Shown one piece after another: positions 43,813-53,070 of a DNA stretch of 64,000 bases. Location of the stretch: the NCBI GenBank assembly GCA_016293225.1, contig JAEDEQ010000001.1, forward strand, positions 1-64,000. The letters are read 5' to 3'. The notes under the pieces are model-generated. The model saw nothing but the letters and a program-made list of their open reading frames with translations, had not been told where the DNA came from and made no database searches. Within the stretch, counting starts at the first letter, position 1, and each line of letters begins with the position of its first letter. The stretch is from Clostridiaceae bacterium. Its GTDB lineage: Bacteria; Bacillota; Clostridia; Oscillospirales; Acutalibacteraceae. The position numbers were made by a program, and so were the translations under genes.

Positions 43813-45680
43813 TTGCCTGTTACCTCCGTTTTCAATATCGCCGCCGAAAGAGCCGGAAGATGCACTGCTCCGTTTTTGACCTTTTCGCCCAAAAGAGACT
43901 TCGCGGTTTTCCATTCCTCGGGAAGATAATAGTCTATATCATGTTCGTTTCGATTGACAACAACAAAAATTCTGTCCGTTTCGTCCTGCCGTGTAAAGGC
44001 AAGGCAGGAAAGCATTTCCGAAACGGTGAAATACGTTCCCTCTTTCAGGCAATGACAGCTTCTGCGGATTTCTCCAAGCTTTTTGTAATATGAAAGCAAA
44101 TCTTCGTTTTCATTGTCCCAGGGATAGCAGACGCGGTTGAACGGGTCCTTATAGCCCTGCATTCCGGCCTCATCGCCGTAATAGAGCGACGGTACGCCCG
44201 GGAGCGTATACTGAATTGCGGCGGCAAGCTTCAAAAGCCTGACCCCGTTTTCGTACTGCTCAACGGAAAGCGCGCGTCCGCTTTGCCAGAAGCGGTCGCG
44301 TCCCTCGCAGCTTTCGCCCGCAAGCGCGGTAATCGCCCTCATGGTGTCATGCGTTCCGATATGGTTCATCAGAACGTCAACAACGCATTTCGGATAGTTT
44401 TCAAGCACGGTGAGTATCTTTTCCGAAAAGCCCTCAACAATTCCGCTTCTGATAAAGCTCAGAATTGCTTCGGAAAACGGGTAGTTCATCACGGAATCAA
44501 GCTGGGCGCCCTGAAGATAGCGCCGTCTGCTGCCGTAGCTGCACTTGTTTGACGCGTCCTCCCAGACCTCGCCGAGAATGAGCGCGTCGCTTTTTTCCGT
44601 TTTTACCGCCTTGCGAAACTCATCAAGAAACTTATCCGGCAGTTCGTCCGCAACGTCAAGCCGCCAGCCGCGCACGCCTGCCTTGAGCCAGCGCCTTGCA
44701 ACGCCGTTTTTGCCCGTGATGAAGTTTATGAAGCTTTCGTTCTCCTCATTGACCTCGGGGAGCGTTTCAAAATTCCACCAGCACCTGTAATCATACGGCC
44801 ACGCGCGGAAAGTGTACCAGCTGAAAAACGGCGACTGCTCTGACTGATAGGCGCCGACGGTGTCGTATCTTCCGCGGCGGTTAAAATACCGGCTGTCATC
44901 TCCGGTATGGCTGAAAACGCCGTCAAGGATTATTGAAATGTCAAGCTCCTTTGCCTTGGCGCAAAGCTCTTTGAGGTCCTGCTGTGTTCCGAGTACGCTG
45001 TCAATTTTTTCATAGTCGGACGTGTCATAGCGGTGGTTGCTCTGCGCCTCAAAAATCGGATTGAGATATATGCAGCCGACTGAGAGACTTTTCAGGTACG
45101 GCAGTTTTTCTTTAATACCGTCAAGGTCGCCGCAGAAGTAATCGTTGTTGAGAACCTTTCCGTATTCATTAGGCCGCCAGCAGGGTTCGCCGCCCCAGTC
45201 CGAGCGAAGCACACGGTCAGAGGGAACATTTTCCTTTTCCTTGCCCGAAAAATAAAAACGATCGGGAAAAATCTGATAGATTATACTTCCCTTGAGCCAT
45301 TCGGGCGTTTCAAAGTCTTTTGAAAAAACCGTAAGCTGAAAATCATTCTTTCCGCCGCTGAGTACGCCGCAGGAGCCTTCGTTTTTCCTTATCGCCGTTT
45401 TGCCCCAGGCGGTTGCATACTCAAAGTGATAAAAATAAAGCCCCGTTTCGTTTTGAATGTAATCAAGGCACCACCATTCCTCGCCCTCGCCCTGCATTGA
45501 GAGCCAGAAGAACGGAATGCGACTTTCACCTGCGCCGTCCTTTTTAATAACGAGCTCAACGCCGCTGCACGAAAGCGAACGCGGAAGAACAATTTTGAAT
45601 GTAATTTTTTCACCCTGCTTCACTGCGCCGAACGGCGTTTTATGAAGCGGGCTGCGCGAATTATAGGGTATATATTCCAT
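43809..45680 (-). CDS. GH13 alpha-amylase family protein (neopullulanase/maltogenic amylase type)
   Basis: The 623-residue cytoplasmic enzyme (no signal peptide) has an N-terminal immunoglobulin-like CBM34-type domain (about 15-120). The GH13 barrel (about 130-520) starts with GSIIYQIFPDRF, and a C-terminal beta domain follows. Catalytic residues are Asp342 (GWRLDVADEL), Glu371 (LGEVWED) and Asp445 (NHIGTHDTMR). These features fit intracellular cyclomaltodextrinase, neopullulanase or maltogenic amylase that trims maltodextrins. A palindrome just upstream could be an operator. It is translationally coupled to prmA. Confidence 0.9.
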   Translation of the reverse strand: MEYIPYNSRSPLHKTPFGAVKQGEKITFKIVLPRSLSCSGVELVIKKDGAGESRIPFFWLSMQGEGEEWWCLDYIQNETGLYFYHFEYATAWGKTAIRKNEGSCGVLSGGKNDFQLTVFSKDFETPEWLKGSIIYQIFPDRFYFSGKEKENVPSDRVLRSDWGGEPCWRPNEYGKVLNNDYFCGDLDGIKEKLPYLKSLSVGCIYLNPIFEAQSNHRYDTSDYEKIDSVLGTQQDLKELCAKAKELDISIILDGVFSHTGDDSRYFNRRGRYDTVGAYQSEQSPFFSWYTFRAWPYDYRCWWNFETLPEVNEENESFINFITGKNGVARRWLKAGVRGWRLDVADELPDKFLDEFRKAVKTEKSDALILGEVWEDASNKCSYGSRRRYLQGAQLDSVMNYPFSEAILSFIRSGIVEGFSEKILTVLENYPKCVVDVLMNHIGTHDTMRAITALAGESCEGRDRFWQSGRALSVEQYENGVRLLKLAAAIQYTLPGVPSLYYGDEAGMQGYKDPFNRVCYPWDNENEDLLSYYKKLGEIRRSCHCLKEGTYFTVSEMLSCLAFTRQDETDRIFVVVNRNEHDIDYYLPEEWKTAKSLLGEKVKNGAVHLPALSAAILKTEVTGK

Positions 45681-45693
45681 AAAGACTTCCTTT

Positions 45694-45705
45694 GAATCAT
45701 GATTC
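45694..45705. promoter_or_regulatory. Palindrome GAATCATGATTC between the amylase and DUF4830 genes
   Basis: A perfect 12-base palindrome lies 14 bases upstream of the amylase start and between divergent genes. It could be an operator. No matching regulator gene is adjacent. Confidence 0.3.
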
Positions 45706-45767
45706 GCCCCAAACGGGCATAGGATATATCAGATAACTGCTGATTAACTGATAAAGGTGGACTGAAT

Positions 45768-46283
45768 ATGTTTTATGTTTCGGTAAAATCGTCAAGTCTT
45801 AAAACCGTTGCGCTCATTGCGGCGGTTGCGGTCCTTGCAACGATAGGCGGAGTCTACGCCGTGAAAAAGAGCAAAAGCACCCCCGTTTCAAGCATGAACG
45901 GAATCGTTTATAAGGCGGAAACGGCCGAGGAGCGGCTCTCCTTCCTTTCGCAGTTCGGCTGGGAGGTTGAGGAAGAACCTGCCGAGGTCAAGGAGGTTGT
46001 CATTCCCGAAGAATTTGACGATGTTTATAATCAGTACAATGTTATTCAGAAAGAGCAGAAGCTCGATCTTGAAAAATACAAGGGCGCGCGTGTCAAATGT
46101 TGGTCATACAACGTCAAAAACTATCCCGGCTATGAAAACAGCGAGGGGGTTATCAGAGCAAACCTGCTTGTTTACGGCGGAGTTGTTATCGGCGGAGACA
46201 TCTCAAGCATAGAGCTTTCCGGCTTTATGCACACCTTTGATTTTCCGCAGGATAAGGCGAATGAAAGCAGCACCGCGGCTTAA
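45768..46283 (+). CDS. DUF4830-type membrane-anchored protein
   Basis: The 171-residue protein has an N-terminal signal anchor (about residues 12-31). A compact domain follows, with AEERLSFLSQFGWEVEEEP, VVIPEEFDDVYNQYNVIQK and VKCWSYNVKNYPGYENSEG, a pattern I recognise as DUF4830, common in Clostridia and of unknown function. It is probably displayed outside the membrane. AAAGGTGG precedes the ATG. Its stop codon overlaps the convergent hflX stop in the sequence TTAA, leaving no room for a terminator. Confidence 0.8.
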   Translation: MFYVSVKSSSLKTVALIAAVAVLATIGGVYAVKKSKSTPVSSMNGIVYKAETAEERLSFLSQFGWEVEEEPAEVKEVVIPEEFDDVYNQYNVIQKEQKLDLEKYKGARVKCWSYNVKNYPGYENSEGVIRANLLVYGGVVIGGDISSIELSGFMHTFDFPQDKANESSTAA

Positions 46284-47530
46284 TCAATTATCCAGTCCTT
46301 ATATTCATCAAGAAGCGACATCTCAACCGTGGCACGCATGAAAAGTCCGTCCTCGCGATACTCCTCCTCATGCACCACGCCCTCGTCCCGTATTCTTGCC
46401 GCTGCCGCGCCGTTTTTGAACGGAATCAGCAGCGAGGCGGTTTTGCGCGTTTGCGGCAGCTCCTTCTGGATTGCGGCAAGCAGTTCGTCAAAGCCGCGCT
46501 CGCAGAGCGCCGAGATGAGAACCGTCTTTCCGAACGTGGGCATTGAATAAATGTTGCCGACAAGGTCGCATTTATTCATGACGGAGACTACCGGAGTTGA
46601 AGCACAGCCCAGCTCGTCAAGAAGCTTTTTCGTCACTTCAAGATGCTCCGAGCAGTGCTCGTCCGAAGCGTCGCAGACATTGAGGATAACGGAAGCCTGA
46701 GCAGCCTCCTCAAGCGTTGATTTGAATGCTTCAACAAGCTTGTGCGGCAATCTGCGGATAAGACCTACAGTGTCAACAAGCATGACCTTGCGTCCGTCGG
46801 GCAGAGTCAGCGCGCGCGAAGTCGGGTCAAGCGTTGCAAAAAGCTTATCCTCCGCCAGAACGCCTGCCTTTGTCAGCGCATTCATGAGCGTTGATTTTCC
46901 TGCATTGGTATAGCCGACTATTGCGACGGTCTGAACGCCGTCCTTCCTGCGCCGCCGTCTTAAAAGATCGCGGCGCTTTTCAAGTTCACGAAGCTGTTCT
47001 TCAAGCTTCTGAATGCGCCTGTTGATGTGTCTGCGGTCGCTTTCAAGCTTGCTTTCGCCCGGACCTCTTGTTCCGATTCCGCCGCCAAGACGCGACAGCG
47101 ACTGACCCTGACCCGCAAGGCGCGGCAGGGAATATTTCAGCTGAGCCAGCTCAACCTGAAGCTTGCCCTCGCCCGTTCTTGCCCTTGCGGCAAAGATGTC
47201 GAGAATGAGCATTGTTCGGTCAATCACGCGTACCCCGGTAAGCTTTTCAAGGTTGCGTTGCTGCGACGGAGTAAGCTCGCTGTCAAAAATCAGCAGATCC
47301 ACGTCCTGCGCAGAGCAGAAAGCAATAATTTCCGCAAGCTTTCCGGCGCCGACAAAGGTGGCGGCTTCGGGTCTTTCCCTTTTCTGAATCAGCTTTCCGA
47401 GTACCTCGGCGCCCGCCGTGTGCGCAAGCTCCTCAAGCTCGTCAATGGAAACCTCGGCGTCAAATTCGCCCGTATCAACGGAAACAAGCAAGGCTTTTTC
47501 CTTTTCCCGTTTATTTTCATACATTTCCAC
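46280..47530 (-). CDS. hflX: GTPase HflX
   Basis: HflX is a ribosome-splitting GTPase used in stress. The 416-residue protein has an N-terminal HflX domain (about 1-180) with QLKYSLPRLAGQGQSLSRLG and the glycine-rich GIGTRGPGESKLE. A coiled linker (KLEEQLRELEKRRDLLR) and the GTPase domain follow, with G1 VGYTNAGKSTLMN, G3 DTVGLI and G4 NKCD. The start is GTG 47530 behind GGAGG; ATG two codons later is possible. The M24 peptidase gene ends 36 bases upstream on the same strand. Confidence 0.95.
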   Translation of the reverse strand: MEMYENKREKEKALLVSVDTGEFDAEVSIDELEELAHTAGAEVLGKLIQKRERPEAATFVGAGKLAEIIAFCSAQDVDLLIFDSELTPSQQRNLEKLTGVRVIDRTMLILDIFAARARTGEGKLQVELAQLKYSLPRLAGQGQSLSRLGGGIGTRGPGESKLESDRRHINRRIQKLEEQLRELEKRRDLLRRRRRKDGVQTVAIVGYTNAGKSTLMNALTKAGVLAEDKLFATLDPTSRALTLPDGRKVMLVDTVGLIRRLPHKLVEAFKSTLEEAAQASVILNVCDASDEHCSEHLEVTKKLLDELGCASTPVVSVMNKCDLVGNIYSMPTFGKTVLISALCERGFDELLAAIQKELPQTRKTASLLIPFKNGAAAARIRDEGVVHEEEYREDGLFMRATVEMSLLDEYKDWIID

Positions 47531-47566
47531 GGCTGCCGCCTCCTTCGATTGTATTATATGAGTATT

Positions 47567-48631
47567 TTATAAAATTAGCAGCTCTTTCGGACATTCGGTA
47601 AGGTTAATAAAGCCGTCTTCGGTAACATACAGCATATCTTCAATCCGGACGCCGAATTCGCCCGGAATATAAATTCCCGGTTCGATTGTGATGATGTGAC
47701 CGGCCTCAAGCACGGTACTGCTGCGCGGTGAAACGCTCGGAAATTCATGAATTTCAACTCCGACTCCGTGTCCGAGACCGTGACCGAAGTATTCGCCATA
47801 GCCTTTTTCGGCAATTATATCTCTTGCGACTTTGTCAATATCGGAGCACTTTTTTCCGGCGCAGACCGCGTCAATGGCGGTTTTCTGAGCTCTGAGAACC
47901 GTTTCATAAACATCGCGCTGCTTATCGGAAACCGCGCCGACAGCAAAGGTCCTTGTCATGTCACTGTGATAATCCTTATAGACCGCGCCGAAGTCAAAGG
48001 TGATGAAATCTCCGCTTTCAATTTTTTTATCACCCGGTATACCGTGAGGCATTGAGCCGTTTTTTCCGGAAACGGCGATGGTCTCAAACGAAAGAGCCTG
48101 AGCGCCGAGCTTCAGCATTGTATAATCAAGCTCAAGAGACAGCTCGCGTTCAACCGCTCCGACCCTTATCTTGGGCAGGAGCATTTCAAGGGCTTTTTCC
48201 GCAATGCGCTGGGCTTCAATAATCTTCCTGCACTCCTCCTCGCTCTTAACGGCGCGCAGAAGATCAATTTCACCGTCAAGCTTTTCGGTTTCAAAATCAA
48301 CGGACGAAAGCTCCTTTTTAAGCTCATTGAGTCTTTTTACGGTTGTTCTTGCGCCCTCAACCGAAAGAGTCTTTATTGAAAGCTCGTTAACAAGCGGAAC
48401 GAGAGATTTTTTGAAGTTTTCAAAAAGAAGAACGCCGTCAACGGTTTTTATCGTTTTGCGTGCAGCCTCAATGTATCGGCTGTCGGTGAGGAAAAACGCA
48501 TTCTCTCCCGTTACGAGAAGATAACCGTTTGTTGAAGAAAACGACGTGAAATAACGCACATTATCCTCACTCATAATAAGAGCGGCGGCGTCGCGTTCGC
48601 GAAGCATGTATTTGAGTTTTTCAATTGACAT
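47567..48631 (-). CDS. Xaa-Pro aminopeptidase-like M24 metallopeptidase
   Basis: The 354-residue protein has a creatinase-like N-terminal domain (about 1-125) and a pita-bread catalytic domain. The metal ligands are visible: Asp in ITFDFGAVYKDYHSDMTRTF (two Asp), His in HGLGHGVGVEIHE, Glu in TIEPGIY and Glu in RIEDML. It cleaves N-terminal residues before proline. Start 48631 matches the family N-terminus (MSIEKLKYMLRERDAAALI); the ribosome site is weak (AAAGGCTG). The long upstream extension in frame runs into the rpsU terminator and is not used. It precedes hflX. Confidence 0.9.
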   Translation of the reverse strand: MSIEKLKYMLRERDAAALIMSEDNVRYFTSFSSTNGYLLVTGENAFFLTDSRYIEAARKTIKTVDGVLLFENFKKSLVPLVNELSIKTLSVEGARTTVKRLNELKKELSSVDFETEKLDGEIDLLRAVKSEEECRKIIEAQRIAEKALEMLLPKIRVGAVERELSLELDYTMLKLGAQALSFETIAVSGKNGSMPHGIPGDKKIESGDFITFDFGAVYKDYHSDMTRTFAVGAVSDKQRDVYETVLRAQKTAIDAVCAGKKCSDIDKVARDIIAEKGYGEYFGHGLGHGVGVEIHEFPSVSPRSSTVLEAGHIITIEPGIYIPGEFGVRIEDMLYVTEDGFINLTECPKELLIL

Positions 48632-48719
48632 ATAAACACAGCCTTTCATAAAAGCATGTCTGCACGGCTCTGCAAAAATGAAACAACTTTGCGCAGACCG
48701 CAGGGAGAGGGCATTCCAC

Positions 48720-48751
48720 AACAAAAACGGGCAATGGAAAACCATTGCCCG
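48720..48751 (-). terminator. Intrinsic terminator of rpsU
   Basis: CGGGCAATGG pairs with CCATTGCCCG around a 4-base loop (48728-48751), followed on the minus strand by TTTTTGTTG. Confidence 0.9.
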
Positions 48752-48764
48752 CCCAATTGTTGGT

Positions 48765-48941
48765 TTACTTGTATTTACGCTTACGAGCAGCCTCAGACTT
48801 CTTTTTTCTTGCTACGGAAGGCTTTTCATAATGTTCTCTTTTGCGAACTTCCTGAATGATTCCGTCGCGCGAGGTCTGTCTTTTAAAACGTCTCAGAGCG
48901 CTGTCAAGAGATTCGTTTTCTTTAACTTTAACCTGACTCAT
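48765..48941 (-). CDS. rpsU: 30S ribosomal protein S21
   Basis: S21 is a small basic protein of the 30S subunit. The 58-residue product starts [20 protein letters not shown] and continues [18 protein letters not shown], ending AARKRKYK, which matches the family in length and sequence. GGAGGGAATTATAG is the ribosome site. It is a single-gene unit with a perfect consensus promoter (49003-49031) and a strong terminator. In many Firmicutes rpsU is followed by yqeY; here an M24 peptidase gene follows. Confidence 0.97.
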   Translation of the reverse strand: MSQVKVKENESLDSALRRFKRQTSRDGIIQEVRKREHYEKPSVARKKKSEAARKRKYK

Positions 48942-49002
48942 CTATAATTCCCTCCCTCCGCCTGTTTAGCAGGGGTATATTTCCACTTAGGATACGCCAA
49001 AT

Positions 49003-49031
49003 ATTATACAATAACATTTTCAGCTTGTCAA
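49003..49031 (-). promoter_or_regulatory. Perfect consensus sigma-A promoter of rpsU
   Basis: TTGACA (49026-49031) and TATAAT (49003-49008) on the minus strand with exactly 17 bases between them, as expected for a highly expressed ribosomal protein gene. Confidence 0.88.
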
Positions 49032-49083
49032 GTGTTTATTTGCAATAATACAAGGCATTTGGTGTATTTTTTCGGCAGCGATA

Positions 49084-51498
49084 TTATTTTGCAACGATAT
49101 TGACAAGTCTTCCCTTAACATAAAGCTCTTTGATAATGTTCCTGCCCTCAATTTCCGCAGCAACCTTTTCTTCCTTTTTTGCAAGGGCAATTGCGTCTTT
49201 CTCAGAGATATCGGCAGGAACGCTGATTCTGCCCCTGAGCTTACCGTTGACCTGAACGGCAATTTCAACGGTATCGTCGGCACACTTTGACTCGTCAAAG
49301 GACGGCCATTCGCTGACGGCGAGCATTGAACCGAGCGAAAGCAGCTCGTTAATCTCCTCCGTAACGTGCGGAGCAAAGGGATTGAGAAGCAGCAGGAAAG
49401 TGCGAAGCTCGTCCCTTGTTATTGAGCCTGCGGCATAAATTTCATTAAGCAGAGTCATCATTGCGGCAATGGCGGTGTTGAACTTGAGACCTTCAATATC
49501 GCTCGAAACCTTTTTGATTGTCTTATGGAACGAGCTTTCAAGCTTTTTTGAAAAGCCCGTTTTGTCGCTTACGATATCCTGAAGACCCCAGACTCTGTCA
49601 ATAAAGCGCTTGCAGCCCTTTACGCTGTTTTCCGACCACGGAGCAGCTTTTTCGTAGTCGCCCATGAAGAGGACGTATGTACGAAGAACGTCTGCGCCGA
49701 ACTCGTCAACAACATCGTTCGGGTCAACAACGTTGCCCTTGGATTTTGACATTTTGTCTCCGTCGGGGCCGAGAATAAGACCCTGAGCAGTACGCTTTGC
49801 ATAGGGCTCGGGGAACGGAACCTCGCCGATATCATAAAGGAACCTGTGCCAGAAGCGCGAATAAATCAGGTGGCGCGTTACGTGCTCCATACCGCCGTTG
49901 TACCAGTCAACGGGACCCCAGTAGCGCATTTTATCCATATCGGCAAAGCATTCGCTGTTGTGCGGATCAATGTAACGCAAAAAGTACCACGAAGAGCCTG
50001 CCCACTGAGGCATTGTGTCCGTCTCGCGGCGTGCCTTTGAGCCGCATTTTGGACAGGTGCAGTTGACAAAGGACTCAATCTTTGCAAGCGGGCTTTCTCC
50101 GTCCGAGCCGGGCTTGAAGTCCTGAACCTCGGGAAGCTTCAGCGGAAGCTCGTCATAAGGAACGGGTACCATTCCGCACTTTTCGCAGTATACAATGGGA
50201 ATAGGCTCGCCCCAGTAACGCTGGCGGTTGAACGCCCAGTCTTTCATCTTGTACTGAACGCCTTTTTCGCCGACACCCTTTTCCGTGAGGAAGCAGAGCA
50301 TTTTTTCAATCGCTTCCTCCTTATGCTTGCAGCCGTTAAGGAAGCCGGAATTGACAACCTCTCCCTCGCCGGTATAAGCCTTTTCGTTTATGTCTCCGCC
50401 TTTGATGACTTCAATTATATCAACGCCGAACTTCTTTGCAAAGTCATAGTCGCGCTGATCGTGAGCCGGAACGGCCATGATTGCACCGGTACCGTAGCCC
50501 ATCATGACGTAGTCGGAAATAAAGACGGGAATCTCCTTTCCGTTAACGGGATTGATTGCCGAAAAGCCGTCAAGGCGAACGCCTGTTTTGTCCTTGACAA
50601 GCTGAGTCCTTTCAAATTCGGTCTTTTTGGCGCATTCAGCCCTGTAAGCTTCAACTGCGTCAAAATTTTTGATGCGGTCTTTATACTTATCGAGGAGCGG
50701 ATGCTCCGGAGCCATAACCATGAACGTTACGCCGAAAAGAGTGTCCGGACGGGTGGTGTAAATCCTGAAGCTTTCGTCAATATCCTTAAGCTTGAAGACA
50801 ACGAACGCACCGGTCGATTTTCCAATCCAGTTTTCCTGCTGAAGGCGAATATTGGGAAGAAAGTCAACATGGTTAAGACCCTCAAGCAGCTTATCGGCAT
50901 ATTCCGTTATGCGAAGATACCAGACATCCTTGGACTTCTGAACAATTTCGCTGTGGCAGATGTCGCACTTGCCGCCCTGTGAATCCTCGTTGGAAAGGAC
51001 AACCTTGCACGACGGGCAGTAGTTGACAAGCGTCTTATCCCTGAAAGCGAGTCCATGCTCAAACATTTTGAGGAAAATCCACTGGGTCCACTTGTAATAC
51101 TCCTCCTGAGTGGTGTCGATAACTCTTGTCCAGTCAAAGGAGAAGCCCACCCTTTTAAGCTGGCTTGAAAACTTTTCAATGTTCATATCCGTAACCTTGC
51201 GCGGATGAATGCCGGTTTTTATCGCATAGTTCTCCGTCGGAAGACCGTAGGCGTCAAAGCCTATCGGGAAAAGGACGTTATAGCCCTCCATTCTGCGCTT
51301 TCTTGAGATTACCTCAAGGCCGGAATAAGCCTTGATATGACCGACGTGCATTCCTGCTCCGCTGGGATAGGGAAACTCAACAAGACCGTAGAACTTTTTC
51401 TTGTCGGAATTATCCTGCGCGTGGAAAACGCCGCAGTCCTCCCATTTTTCCTGCCACTTTTTCTCTGTCTTTTTAAAGTTGTAGTTCAAGTTTATCAC
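49084..51498 (-). CDS. leuS: Leucyl-tRNA synthetase
   Basis: LeuS charges tRNA-Leu. The 804-residue class I synthetase has the HIGH-type motif in YPSGAGMHVGHIKAYS and the KMSKS motif in DGDKMSKSKGNVVDP. The CP1 editing domain has TTRPDTLFGVTFMVMAPEH and the MAVPAHDQRD signature. A zinc-type CPSCKVVLSNE and CTCPKCGSKA are also visible. The length is normal. It is the last gene of the long housekeeping run from dprA. The start lies 11 bases after rsfS. Confidence 0.97.
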   Translation of the reverse strand: MINLNYNFKKTEKKWQEKWEDCGVFHAQDNSDKKKFYGLVEFPYPSGAGMHVGHIKAYSGLEVISRKRRMEGYNVLFPIGFDAYGLPTENYAIKTGIHPRKVTDMNIEKFSSQLKRVGFSFDWTRVIDTTQEEYYKWTQWIFLKMFEHGLAFRDKTLVNYCPSCKVVLSNEDSQGGKCDICHSEIVQKSKDVWYLRITEYADKLLEGLNHVDFLPNIRLQQENWIGKSTGAFVVFKLKDIDESFRIYTTRPDTLFGVTFMVMAPEHPLLDKYKDRIKNFDAVEAYRAECAKKTEFERTQLVKDKTGVRLDGFSAINPVNGKEIPVFISDYVMMGYGTGAIMAVPAHDQRDYDFAKKFGVDIIEVIKGGDINEKAYTGEGEVVNSGFLNGCKHKEEAIEKMLCFLTEKGVGEKGVQYKMKDWAFNRQRYWGEPIPIVYCEKCGMVPVPYDELPLKLPEVQDFKPGSDGESPLAKIESFVNCTCPKCGSKARRETDTMPQWAGSSWYFLRYIDPHNSECFADMDKMRYWGPVDWYNGGMEHVTRHLIYSRFWHRFLYDIGEVPFPEPYAKRTAQGLILGPDGDKMSKSKGNVVDPNDVVDEFGADVLRTYVLFMGDYEKAAPWSENSVKGCKRFIDRVWGLQDIVSDKTGFSKKLESSFHKTIKKVSSDIEGLKFNTAIAAMMTLLNEIYAAGSITRDELRTFLLLLNPFAPHVTEEINELLSLGSMLAVSEWPSFDESKCADDTVEIAVQVNGKLRGRISVPADISEKDAIALAKKEEKVAAEIEGRNIIKELYVKGRLVNIVAK

Positions 51499-51509
51499 TC
51501 CGTATATTT

Positions 51510-51869
51510 TTAATCTCTGTTATCTGCAATATCGCTGATGTCAATTTGCGCGGCGTCCGACCAAAGGCGCTCAAGGTTATAATACTCGCGGCTGTCGCCG
51601 GTGAAAACGTGGACAATAACCGAACCGTAGTCAAGTAGTATCCAGCCCGTTGCCCTGCCCTCGATGTGCGAGGGCTCGATTCCCTTTTGCGAAAGCTCAT
51701 ACTCAACCTCGTCCGCAAGGGATTTAACATGGGTGTTTGAAGTACCGGAGGCAATTACGAAATAATCCGCAACAATGGAAAGCTCGTTGATGCGCAGGAC
51801 CTTGATATCCATGGCCTTTTTACGGTCAAGAATCTTTACTGTTTCTCTTGTAAGCTCAAGTTCGTTCAT
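51510..51869 (-). CDS. rsfS: Ribosome silencing factor RsfS
   Basis: RsfS binds L14 and blocks subunit joining under starvation. The 119-residue protein shows the family blocks VADYFVIASGTSNTHVKSLA and GRATGWILLDYGSVIVHVF, then REYYNLERLWSDA. The start is uncertain by two codons (ATG 51875 or 51869); I chose 51869 for ribosome-site spacing from AAGG. Its 5' end overlaps the nadD-yqeK stop. The nadD-yqeK-rsfS order is the classical Firmicutes arrangement. Confidence 0.95.
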   Translation of the reverse strand: MNELELTRETVKILDRKKAMDIKVLRINELSIVADYFVIASGTSNTHVKSLADEVEYELSQKGIEPSHIEGRATGWILLDYGSVIVHVFTGDSREYYNLERLWSDAAQIDISDIADNRD

Positions 51870-53070
51870 TGGCATTTTTCCTTTCTGTTTCGGCTTTGAC
51901 CGAAACGCCGAGAATAACAAGCTCGTTATAAAAGCTCAGGCTGTCGTTATGAATGACAAGCTCGCTTTTTGAAAGCTTTTTCAGTGTATATTCAAGCGAA
52001 TACAGCGCCGCCTTTTCAAGGCTCTCCTTTGCAAGGGCGCGCATGACGTCAACATCGGGATAGTCGCGCTCGGCGGAGATGTAATCGGCGATATAAACAA
52101 TTTTTTCAAGCAGGCTCATTGAGGCTCTGCCCGTGGTGTGATAGCGGACAGCCGAAAGAATTTCTTCGTCCGAAACGCCAAGCTCGTTTTTAATAAAGAT
52201 CGGCGCGGTCATGGCGTGCCAGAGCTTGGGGTTGTTCTTTTCAACCTGATTTAAGATTATACCATCACTTTCAAACAATTTCAACTGTCTTTCGTTCGTT
52301 TCGTTTTTTGTAATGTCATGAAGAAGACCGGCGAGATACGCCTTGTTTTCATCGGCGCCGAAGCGCACGGCAAGCTCCTTTGCGCTTTCGGCAACGCCGA
52401 GCGAATGGATATAGCGGTGCTCGTCAAGCCGCTCTTTCAAAAGGTCTTTGATTTTTTCATAAGAAACGTCTGAATAAAAGGACTTTTCTTTAATATATTC
52501 ATTTGCTTTTTCGGTCAGCATATTGCTCAAATTTTTGCCCTCCTTTGCTTTTTGCCTGACTTCGGTTGAGGAAAGCTCAAAAGCGTCGCTGTCAAGAATG
52601 ATAAAATCTTTGCCCGAAAGCTTCAGCACATTTTTGCAATATTCAAAAAGCTTTTTTCTGCTGACCGCCTTTTCCCTCGTCATTACGCAAAGCGAAGCGT
52701 ATTTCAGAATATCCTCATACCGATACCAGTTTTTAAAGCTCAAAAGCATATCCGAGCCGATAATCAGGAAAAACTCATCGTCGGGATAAAGCTTTTTCAG
52801 CTCCTCAAGCGTTTCAACGGTATAGCTTTTTCCTTTGCGCCGAAGCTCAAGGTCGGATATTTCAAACCTTTCGCCGCAGAAAGTACGTCTGCAAAGCTCA
52901 AACCTGTCCTCGCTTTTCAAAAGCTCCGGCGCGGCTTTATGCGGTGGAATGAACGCGGGCATGATTATTACGCGGTCAAGCCCTGCGCCCTCTATGGCTT
53001 TTTCGGCAAGGCGCAAATGCGCAACGTGCGGCGGATTGAACGTTCCGCCGAAAAGACCGGTTCTTCTCAT
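51856..53070 (-). CDS. nadD: Fusion of NadD (nicotinate-nucleotide adenylyltransferase) with YqeK HD phosphohydrolase
   Basis: The 404-residue protein joins two enzymes that are separate neighbours in Bacillus. Residues about 1-190 are NadD, which makes deamido-NAD: GLFGGTFNPPHVAH, AFIPPHK, IIGSDMLLSF and SSTEVRQKAKEG. Residues about 205-385 are a YqeK HD domain (HRYIHSLGVAESAKELA, LAGLLHDITKNE, YHTTGRASMSLLEKIVYIAD). YqeK proteins of Firmicutes split diadenosine tetraphosphate. No stop or frameshift separates them. The ATG overlaps yhbY by 4 bases. Confidence 0.93.
   Translation of the reverse strand: MRRTGLFGGTFNPPHVAHLRLAEKAIEGAGLDRVIIMPAFIPPHKAAPELLKSEDRFELCRRTFCGERFEISDLELRRKGKSYTVETLEELKKLYPDDEFFLIIGSDMLLSFKNWYRYEDILKYASLCVMTREKAVSRKKLFEYCKNVLKLSGKDFIILDSDAFELSSTEVRQKAKEGKNLSNMLTEKANEYIKEKSFYSDVSYEKIKDLLKERLDEHRYIHSLGVAESAKELAVRFGADENKAYLAGLLHDITKNETNERQLKLFESDGIILNQVEKNNPKLWHAMTAPIFIKNELGVSDEEILSAVRYHTTGRASMSLLEKIVYIADYISAERDYPDVDVMRALAKESLEKAALYSLEYTLKKLSKSELVIHNDSLSFYNELVILGVSVKAETERKNANERT

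Noticed and set aside
45727..45753. Inverted repeat TATCAG...CTGATA upstream of the DUF4830 gene as an operator
   Set aside because: Short arms with a wide spacer in AT-rich sequence and no regulator nearby; too likely to be chance.
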